A stretch of DNA of 64,000 nt from Megalobrama amblycephala (taxonomy: Eukaryota > Chordata > Actinopteri > Cypriniformes > Xenocyprididae): NCBI RefSeq assembly GCF_018812025.1, contig NC_063063.1:7779942-7843941 (forward strand), given 5' to 3'. A program made the position numbers and the translations under genes. The notes under the pieces are model-generated. The model was not told where the DNA came from and did not search any database. It saw only the letters and a list, made by a program, of their open reading frames with translations. This document shows, piece by piece, positions 22,600 to 64,000 of this stretch. Within the stretch, counting starts at the first letter, position 1. Each line of letters begins with the position of its first letter.

Positions 22600-25500
22600 A
22601 AAAAATAGTAATTGGGTGAACTATTTAAAAAAATATATATTACTATTGAAATTATTATTATTTTTTTTTTATGCTCATGAAATTATGCTCTAAATAAAAA
22701 AAAATAAAACTGCCAGTAGGTGGTGGTAAATGTAAATATGAGACAAACTCATACAGGGGCAATTTTTGCCCCTTATCTTAAATTTTAGGCACACTCTAAC
22801 TACATATTATAGGTTCTGTCACGCAGTGGGTTGTTGCCCTGCTTCATATTCGTCGTCATGTCAGATGACCTACGTAGGTCTGGGGTGGGGCAAGATAATT
22901 AAATGCGTTAATAATTTTAACGCTTTATTTTTCACCGTAGTAAATCTAATGTGTTAAATTGACAGCCCATATATAAAATAAAAAAACTAAAAGCTAGTAA
23001 TATTTTGACTTTATGGCTATAATTTCAGTCTGAGACACATAAATTCATAAACAACTCTTTAATAAAGTCATGGGATGCAAAACAGTGATTGGTTTAATGT
23101 TTTCAAAGCATTCTTGCCAGTGCAGCTTTCTTGGAATTTAAGCAAAACAAACTAAAAAATTTGCAACAATTTACAATAAAGTTTAAACACTCAGAAAACC
23201 AGCATTAACATAAGGCATAACACAACTAGCCAGTGTGAATAACAGATCCATTAACTAAACCAAAATGCGCTTGCACTGACCCTGGATCAGCACAACATCA
23301 TTATTGCTCAGCCCTGCATGTTACTGTGCAGTGTAAACCATGATGTGTCTGTGTTGATCACATGTGATTGGATCACCAGAGATTATTACCAGGTGTGAAC
23401 TGGGACTGACTCTGGATTTCCCCTATTTTTTTTTTACAGATGCAATTTAATTCATGTTCAAAGTACAGCAATGCACCTTTAAAATGGGTAGATAGTGACG
23501 AGGATCCTGAGGGTAATGAGGGAGGGACAGGGAATGTTTAGTGGCTCACATGTCACGTATACAGGAGCTAAACACAGGAAGTAGAACAAGCCTTCTTAAT
23601 TCGCTTGATCCTTCCAGAGCTCCTTGTGCCCGTCAGTGCGTGCAGTAATTTGATTTTTTTTTTTTTCATGGGATGACCGGTGACGACACGTGGGATCTAG
23701 AGAGCTGGGGCTGGACTGTGCTGTGTGTATTCTCTTTTTATTTGAATCTGTTTGAATGTATTAATATAATAAAGCATTAGCCTGAATGCTAGTGCTGCTT
23801 CTTTTTTTTTTTTTTTTTTTTTTTCCAATTTAAGGCTGCAACTTTAGCTGCGGTAAGCTGAAGTTAATTATACATTGTCAGGTTACTGTTTAGCATGTGT
23901 TTTGCTCAGCAGCTGCTGTCTGAATGGCCTTTGTCACACTTTCAGACCTCAAGCAAGCAGAACAGCTCCAAAGTTCAGACGTGAATGCTGGGATTGTTCC
24001 TAGAGAGATGGCAGTTGCTGCTGCCCATGAACCATTGGCACTGTCTGATTGGAAAGATTGAGTTTAGAAGCGGTGGCTGGGCACAGCTCGTAGAATATGA
24101 CTAGATCCATTGTGTATTTCGTTTTTAGTGTATTGCTTTGATTTCTTGTTAAATGGGTTGTATGACATGTTTGGGGTTTCCTCAGCTGTATTGTGGTGTT
24201 CATCAGCTGTTGTGTTCTGTCCAATCAGAATAGAATTTTGAATGTGTACCAATTTATGAAACCCTCCACTTGGCCTTTGCTCACAGAGTTTAAACTTTTA
24301 TTCATTATTTTTAAACCATTTAAGAAGTGTGCTTTGTCAATTTATACAATGTTCATACTTTGGACTTGGGGTTTTTTATGAACCCCTGATTAGTGATACC
24401 AGGACAAATCTTTGATCATTTAGAGATTAAAAGTATTGGCTCTTGCGCAGTTAACAGAAGGGCTTTCAAATCTACACACAGCCTAGTGCAGGGTTTTCTA
24501 ACTGGGATGCAGGGACCAGCAGGAGGCAGCAAGTAGGGCTGTGTATAGCCAAGAATATGGCGATATGATGCGTATCACGATACAGGGGTTACAATATGAT
24601 ATATTGTAATATATTGTGATGGGCTACTGTAAGAAAGGCGATATATTGCGATATTGAAAACTGTCATAAAGAACCCGCCAGCATACATGACTTGACTTTA
24701 TTTAATCATGACCATATCATTTGCCTGTATATCAATAATAACCATTTTGTGCAATCTAAGTAAAGGGAAAATCGTAAAGTGATTGCAGGATTCTTTAGGT
24801 GTATGTTTTAATGGTTCACACAAGCAGTTTTTAATTTCTAAAGTATTTAACAACAAAGTGCATAGTCCATTCCATGACTTTTTTATTTTTTTATTACTTT
24901 AAAGCTGCTTGCTTTTAAAACAGTCTATTGTATAAAGTGCTATTTAAATAAACGTGCCTTCACTGAAGTGCTGAACTGCAGAGCTGGCTTTATTGCATCA
25001 GATACAGGTCACTTTACTCACAGCTGATTGGTCCAGTTTGGGTTTGCAATGTCTAACCAAGAATAAAACTTGCTCCGGAGCAGGTTAGCCATGTAGCATA
25101 AGTTATAAAGGCGATGAACACCACTAAATATCAATCCACCACCTTGAGCCTGAAAAAAAAAAAAAAAAAAAAAAAAAAGAGTTGGCTCAAACTTGCCTGG
25201 ATAGTCTCGGGTAGCCAGACTCTATCGCAGCTTTCATTGGCCAAAGACTGCCCAAGAAAACATTTGACTGACATGTCACGCAACCAATCACAGTTGTTTT
25301 GTGTCCTGTTTAGGGGTGTGAAAATGTAAAGTTGATGTCCCTAACAGACTGGAGTGCATCTAATAAATTCATTCAAGAACAAGTTTACTGCAACAATGGA
25401 GCCGCAAATTTCACATACTTTTGAAAATCACAAGAGGGTTTGGCATCATGGCATTTGTTTCCAGGTGGACCATTAAAGAACACAACATGCAGGTCTCCCG

Positions 25501-25992
25501 GACATCCTTTAGACATTGTTACATTCAATTGCAACCTATTATTTCTTTTGTAAACAAACCTTTGTGCTTTACTTGTCATAATATTCATGGTTTGGTGTAA
25601 CACCACGGTTGATGGCACAGTCCTATGTGTATATGTGCATGCAAAGAAATAAAATGTGATTTCCATAGATGATAAAAGAGAATTTGGTGGGAAAACACTG
25701 AAATAGTTCAGTATTTTTATCATGTAGTCAGTTACAGGCTGTGTAAAAGAACCTTTTGAAATAACTGCACTAATTTAGTGCAGTGATATGCGATTATAAT
25801 GCAGGCAACAGACCTGGAACTATTTCATAGCTTTGTGTTTACTGAGAAATAATTGCACACCTTAGAACATTTGTCCGCCATTCATAATCCAGCATTCAAC
25901 AGCCCCATGATAATTGTTAGTCTGTTCTGTAGTACTTGGTGTTCATTAGTCTTTTTTTTTTTTTTTTTTTTTTTTCTCTCTCTCTCTATCAG
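22600..25992. other. Rest of the long 5' intron of sun1, no gene seen
   Basis: About 3.4 kb in which I found no exon. It contains T or A tracts (~23810, 25153, 25950) and a fragment at 24536-24670 with GGCGATATGATGCG and CGATATATTGCGATATTG, typical of hAT-like repeats. The missing sun1 start exon should lie here or further upstream, but none was recognised. Confidence 0.5.
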
Positions 25993-45748
<19,756 letters not shown>

Positions 45749-46007
45749 TGAATGACTTGCAATCACTTGGGACATTATGAACTCCTGACAATTTGTCACT
45801 CATGCACTGGAAAAAAAGAGGAATGGAGTCGCTATTGAGAAACAAATAATGTGCCATAGAGCTACACTGGTAATTCATGATTGCATGCTGGTCCATGTAC
45901 TGTGAGGCCTCAGGGCCAGACTCAGCACTTGCACTCTTGTCTCGTTCTGATGCAGCACACTGTTTCCACTTTTGTCAGTCATCAGGGTAATGTTTTTTCT
46001 TTGGATA

Positions 46008-46055
<48 letters not shown>

Positions 46056-46355
46056 GTTAGAATTCACCAGCAACAAATGCATGACAATTCTACAAACAAA
46101 CAAGTGAAGAATGTATTTTAGACTAAATGTAAATCTTGTTAATAAGTTCTTCAGTTTTGTGCTTATTTTTGTTTTCTGTTTTTTGCTAGCTGACGTGCCC
46201 TATTTAAGAATGGCTGGATAAGAATCACTATTTATTTTTCTGTATTTAAGTTGATATAGGCGAGTTTGGATTGTGTATTTTTGTAAATGCTTTTCATGAT
46301 CTTTATGCAACAGGATTTTGTAACTGCCATGTGATCTTCATAGGTTGGCTTTTGA

Positions 46356-46361
46356 AATAAA
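46356..46361 (+). terminator. Polyadenylation signal AATAAA of sun1
   Basis: Lies ~610 nt after the sun1 TGA and is followed by a T-rich stretch. The 3' untranslated region includes a (TTA)n run at 46006-46051. Confidence 0.6.
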
Positions 46362-46775
46362 ATTCTATTTTTTTTTAATCATTTTAAAAAAGGCTTGTGT
46401 GCATTTATTATGGATAAGGCAGAGCAGTCATTTTTGACGAAGGGGGAAAAGCAGAAAATGGCCTACTCGTCTTTCTGTTTTGTGGTACACTTCGCTGCCA
46501 CCTGATCAACAAAAATTAGTTATGATTAATGTGCAGCTTTGTTATTTTTAACCAATCTTAAGTTTATAAAAGTCAAGTGCTCTAACACTAGACATGCAAG
46601 AGGGCTTGGAATGGATCGACTGAGACTTTCTAAAATGTTCTACATCAAAAATGTAACGTTCAAATCATCCTTCAATTCCCTAAATTTATTCAGAATATAC
46701 TCCGTGTCATTTATTAATCTAATTTGTAAGTTAACCATATAAAGTCTACTGTATTTGATATGTGAATTTCTAAGG

Positions 46776-47280
46776 CATCTAAATTATCAGCATGATCAGC
46801 TTTTCTGAAAACCTGTTGTACACAATATACTGCATGCCTTCTGTCATCTGATTGATAGTTTATAGAGGTTTTTTTAGCAAGTAAAGGGCCTTTTAGGTTA
46901 GGTTATGGCTTTTTGCTGTGAAAACTTTTCTGATTTTTTTTTTTTATAACAAACATAAGAACTTTTATATTGTTATATTTCAAGATGAATGTTTACTGGA
47001 CTGAAGCAGCTGGTTTATTTGATCACCAATTTTTTTTTTTTTTTTAAAGGGAAAAAAGTAAAATTTAAATTAAGTTTCAAATATGATGCATCAAGCTTTT
47101 GAGGAACATTTATTTCAATCATCACATTGCATTAAATGTTTTGACCCCTGCAATTAAAACTACAAAACTTTGATCCAAAAACTAAGCATTTAAATATCAT
47201 AAGACATATTATTAGGAATATAGAGTGACAGATGATGTTTATATGCATTTGATGTAAATAATCTGCTGTACTTTTATAGA
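46776..47280. repeat. Second copy of the 37546-38045 duplicate
   Basis: See the first copy. It is the main content of the sun1-rac1 spacer, followed by a (TC)n-(TA)n microsatellite at 47469-47528. Confidence 0.65.
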
Positions 47281-47465
47281 AATCTCACAGTAATGCTTTA
47301 CATTACAGGAAATTTCAAGAATTTCGCCTTTCTTTTTGGCCATATAAAGCATATCCTTTTTATTTATTTATTTTATTTTTTTTGTTTGTGTCCTTTGCCT
47401 CCTTGAGTGAACTCCATATTCTCCTTGATCATACTATATGAGCCATAAAAGCCTGATGCATCAAA

Positions 47466-47527
<62 letters not shown>

Positions 47528-47689
47528 GCCAGCTTTAGTATTTTTTTAAATATTTTGTCTATATGTTCAATAACCTTCAATTTCAAAACAATTATTTCAT
47601 ACGGCAGGCTGTACAGAGTTAAAAAGTCAAAAACTAAAATACACTTTTTCTATTTCAAGATATTAAACTTTTGATGACGATAAGTAATA

Positions 47690-48053
47690 TTTGAAATCGC
47701 ACGCTAGATGCATGCGAGACGCAGAGCCGCTCCAGTCCATCAGGAGGCAGCAGAGAGCGTGTTTATTGTTCGGGACGGGACGGGATCTGTGTGTGTAGAC
47801 CGGGATCTGAGATTTTAGGGTGGTGGCTGTTTGTTTAACTGGAGCAGCAGCAGTAAATGCGCTGGAATGCGGTCGGCTAGCTAACTTTACTCCGTCGAGT
47901 TTGAGCGAAATTTCACATCGTCATTCATCTTTTATCGACTCCGCTCTTGTTTTGTGCGTGTTGAATTTTGAGGGCGGGTTATCCCGGTCGGAGCAGCTTT
48001 TATTGATTCATTCACAGATAAAGCTAGCGGGATAGCGTGCTAAGGGAACACAG
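47690..48053 (+). promoter_or_regulatory. rac1 promoter / 5' untranslated region
   Basis: Base composition changes sharply to GC-richer, CpG-containing sequence (GGGACGGGACGGGATC) immediately upstream of the rac1 start. The transcription start is not visible. An open frame from 47820 to 48035 begins with GTG, not ATG, so it is not a convincing upstream frame. Confidence 0.5.
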
Positions 48054-55453
<7,400 letters not shown>

Positions 55454-57135
55454 AATGACTGCACACACAGCAACAGCTGCAATCTGAGCTCACCTGAGAG
55501 GAGAACAATGGAGGCAGGGATGATGGGAAATGTGTGTTGGGGAAGAAGAAACAGTCTGCACAGTGTATGCATACAGATATTCTCTCTCTTGCATTGTAAT
55601 TAGAATTACGCCACTAACTAGCTGTTAAGACGCCAGAGTATTTGCTTCTGAGAAATGGGAATGGCATGTATAGTTGTTTCCCCTCATACACTAAGAGATT
55701 CCTGCTGCCTTCTAATGATGTTCTTTATTTCCCCCTCATTTTGATGATAAGAAACTAAATACTCCTTTCAGTTTCTGTTTCTCCATCTTTGTGAGCCCAT
55801 ATATTTTGTTTACAATCTGCATTTTTGTAGAAAATGAATTATTGCCAAAAGTTAAACCTACATGTCATGGATTTCAATTTGCTCACACTAACAATCTCTT
55901 CTTTTTTTTTATTCCTAAATGGTGGGGGGTGTTAATCATGTGTACTTGTAAGAGACGGAGATTGCAGTAATATTGAAGGAACTATTTTACTAGAGGACAG
56001 CTGAAGAAAACACTTTATTGGTTCCTGTGTTATGGTTCCCATGTTGGAGAGTTTATTTTGTTTAACTGTATAGGAAACAAACCTAGTTAAAATGCATATA
56101 ATAGCGTTGTTTTTTCAGCATATAGCATATTTTCACTACTGTATCTGAATATTCAGAAGGGCAGACCTCTTGTTTAATCTTTCTCTGTATTTTAGTCCGT
56201 CTGTTGGAGGAGTCTGGCAGTGTTTTATGCATTTTACAGTCCCAGTATTGTATTTAGACTACAGATCTACCAGTGCCTAGTATCAGACCAGGATTTTGTT
56301 GGAAAGCTGAGTGTCAGAAATTTCTATACTGTAGACACTATGGCATGGGGTTCATGTCCTCTAAAGATTCCCATGAACACTGTGCTAAATGTAGTGGATT
56401 CTTAAGAACGGTAATTTAACTGATTTGTTGTTAGGCTACAGACATCAAGTATTAAACTTCTAATTGGTCTTGTTTCCAAAAAAAAGAAAGAAAAAAGGAA
56501 ACGGCTGTAATTTGCCACATGAAATGTTTCATTTTGAAAATCCTGTAACAATGGCAGTTTGAAATGCTTATTCATGATTTTACTGTCTCCACTAAAACTA
56601 CAATGTATTAACCTTTATGTCTGAAATAGAAATCTAAAAACATATGTCTTTGTCCTTTGTTTTCCATTTATGCTGAAATCATTTGTTTATCCACATTACA
56701 CTGAGTCACAACCAGTAATTTGTCTAGATCGTGTGTGATTAGGATACAGGGTTGGTTATACCACTATGATAGTTTGCTATTATATGATAAATACTATTAG
56801 TGCGCCCTCGTATTTTTATTGTTATTATTAACGCTGCATCTGAATGTCTTCTATACTGTATAGTAGGTGAAAAACAGTATGTGAGTGTAGTAGTCAATAG
56901 TATTCATAAAACAGTAGGCGAAAAGTACGTTCAGTTTTCATTCATGACATTTGTTTCAAACCAAATGAACCTACTGTACTATGTCATTTATGTAAAGAGT
57001 GAGAGTTGTTTGTTCACATAATCATTGAGGTAAAGATGACGTGACAACCATGGCAGACAAGAATTCTTCGGTTTTGTTACACAATATCGACTAAGAACTA
57101 CCCAAAAATGTTCCCACTCACATGAGGGAAACGTA
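55454..57135 (+). other. rac1 3' untranslated region and downstream spacer
   Basis: No coding sequence. The first ~1.2 kb is not obviously repetitive, consistent with a long 3' untranslated region like that of mammalian RAC1. I could not choose a polyadenylation signal with confidence. Confidence 0.5.
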
Positions 57136-57694
57136 TTAAAGATGCAGTGTGTACGTACGCGTGTAAATTTTAGCAGCATCTAGCGGTGAGGCTGCGAATT
57201 GCAACCAACGGCTCAGCACTGTGCTCACTAAGCACTTTTAGAGAAGCTACGGTGGCCGACACAAAGACAAAAATGTTGTCTGAGACAGCAGATAACCAGG
57301 CAATGAGGTCTCTTCTTACTTCTAACAAAGAACGGTCTCTGCTTCTAATAAACCAGACGACTACTACTACTACTACTACTACTTCCTGCGTATTCAAAGT
57401 AGTGAGGATGCAAGCTGCCTCTAAAAACACCAACGAACATTGAGACAAAACGCGCTCGGTAGAGCAGTTTGTCCGCTTAGGGTTACTGTAGAAACTTGCC
57501 GGCGCAAAATGGCGACTTGACATGGAGGGGGGACCCGCGGTGTATGTAGATAGAAATGGCTCATTCTAAGGTTATAAATACATAATGGTTCATTATGTAA
57601 GGTCTTTATACACCACTGAAAACATAGTTATGTATACTATATTGTATTTCTGTCTATTGATCCTCCTAAATTTTACACATTTTCACACCTTTAA
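57136..57694. mobile_element. TTAA-bounded MITE (TTAAAGATGCAGTGTGTA ends)
   Basis: TTAAAGATGCAGTGTGTACG at the left and TTACACATTTTCACACCTTTAA at the right give diverged inverted ends, with TTAA at 57136-57139 and 57691-57694. An (ACT)n run sits at 57358-57382. Located between the convergent rac1 and crym genes. Confidence 0.7.
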
Positions 57695-58110
57695 ACCAAA
57701 CAAATTTAGATGGAGAAGAGATATTAACAAAAAGAGACCTAATCGATTGGTTACTGCATTTATCATTAATTAAAATTGCTCACAGAATATATCCTGTGAA
57801 AGACAGAGCGTTTTCATCTGGATATTGATTACAACTGCTCTTTTTGTAATTGTGAAAGAGAGTCTATTATGCATTTATTTGTGTTAACTATTTTATTTCA
57901 TTCAAATGAATGACTTTTCCAAAAGAAAAATATATATTATCGATTTATTTTTGTTATTAGGATCATTTTATATTCATCAAACTAAATGGAGTAACTCAAA
58001 ACTGAATTTTGCTGATTTTCAAACAGCCTTTAAAGTTTTAGAATCTGTAAAGTTTACCAAAAATCGAAAAGCCCAAAGAACTGTATCTTTGCTAAATTAA
58101 ATTTAACATA
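57695..58110 (+). pseudogene. L1-like retrotransposon 3' fragment
   Basis: Broken plus-strand frames include GSFYIHQTKWSNSKLNFADF and FKVLESVKFTKNRKAQRT, matching in order the tail of the L1-like fragment at 13980-14580 (GKFYIHKCKFANNKP). Several stops; no polymerase domain. It lies at the 3' side of crym. Confidence 0.55.
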
Positions 58111-58305
58111 TGTTTGTGATGCCCTTTAATTTTTGTTCCTTTTTATTTAAATTAATGTTGTTTCAATTTATATTTACAAAATGTGTGAATTGTGTCAAGA
58201 AATTGCTGTTGAATTCTGTAGTTTTGAAAGTAAAAAAAAGAAAAAGAAAAAAAGGCAGACAAGACAATTGTGCAATCAGCGGAGGAAATCGTGCTGGTTG
58301 GTTGT

Positions 58306-63850
<5,545 letters not shown>

Positions 63851-64000
63851 CTGACATTAGAGATACAGTTACAGAACTAAAGCATTTCCAGAGCTGAATT
63901 ATGCTGTTCTAACATTTACTTTCCATTGATATACTCTGAATTTATACAGTTATTTGTAAGATGGTAGTTCGGTCATCCTTCATAGTAAAATGACTGATCA

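Noticed and set aside
47820..48035. 71-codon open frame upstream of rac1 as an upstream reading frame
   Set aside because: It begins with GTG and has no internal ATG in frame, so it is unlikely to be translated.

Overview
The window looks like nuclear DNA of a teleost fish, most probably a cyprinid. Genes are split into short exons with GT-AG introns. Introns and intergenic DNA are packed with (TA)n runs, Tc1-like transposons, hAT-like elements, and many short elements bounded by TTAA whose ends read TTAAAGG, the hallmark of T2/Kolobok elements known from frogs and fish. The species assignment is inference; no alignment was run.

Four protein-coding genes are legible. (1) Positions 1-12900, plus strand: the 3' part of a myoferlin-like ferlin gene, encoding the last ~689 residues (two C2 domains and the C-terminal membrane anchor). 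(2) About 17300-46361, plus strand: sun1, an inner-nuclear-membrane SUN-domain protein of the LINC complex. Its first coding exon was not found, and one N-terminal exon appears to carry a frame change. (3) About 47700 to at least 55453, plus strand: a complete six-exon rac1-type Rho GTPase of 192 residues, with CAAX box CRIL. (4) 58306-63850, minus strand: the 3' part of crym (mu-crystallin/ketimine reductase), convergent with rac1. These genes belong to different pathways (membrane repair and fusion, nuclear envelope tethering, actin signalling, ketimine and thyroid-hormone metabolism); nothing suggests they act as one system.

Region by region: 1-12.9 kb ferlin exons with TTAA-bounded elements in the introns; 12.9-17.2 kb intergenic, with a hAT element that has a perfect 8-bp target duplication, an L1-like reverse-transcriptase fragment, and an AT-rich foldback array that contains a perfect 413-bp copy of part of that fragment; 17.2-26 kb sun1 promoter and long first intron, with a diverged tandem duplication split by a long-inverted-repeat element carrying a dead THAP zinc-finger start; 26-46.4 kb sun1 coding exons with nested foldback elements; 46.4-55.5 kb rac1; 55.5-58.3 kb convergent tails; 58.3-64 kb crym, with an almost intact Tc1-like transposon inserted inside an older element.

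I saw no evidence for a wholly new biological system. The most interesting points are: a candidate ferlin cassette exon at the position of dysferlin exon 40a, with a neighbouring 9-nt microexon; the THAP-bearing element; the 413-bp duplication; the sun1 frame change; and the altered Rac CAAX box.
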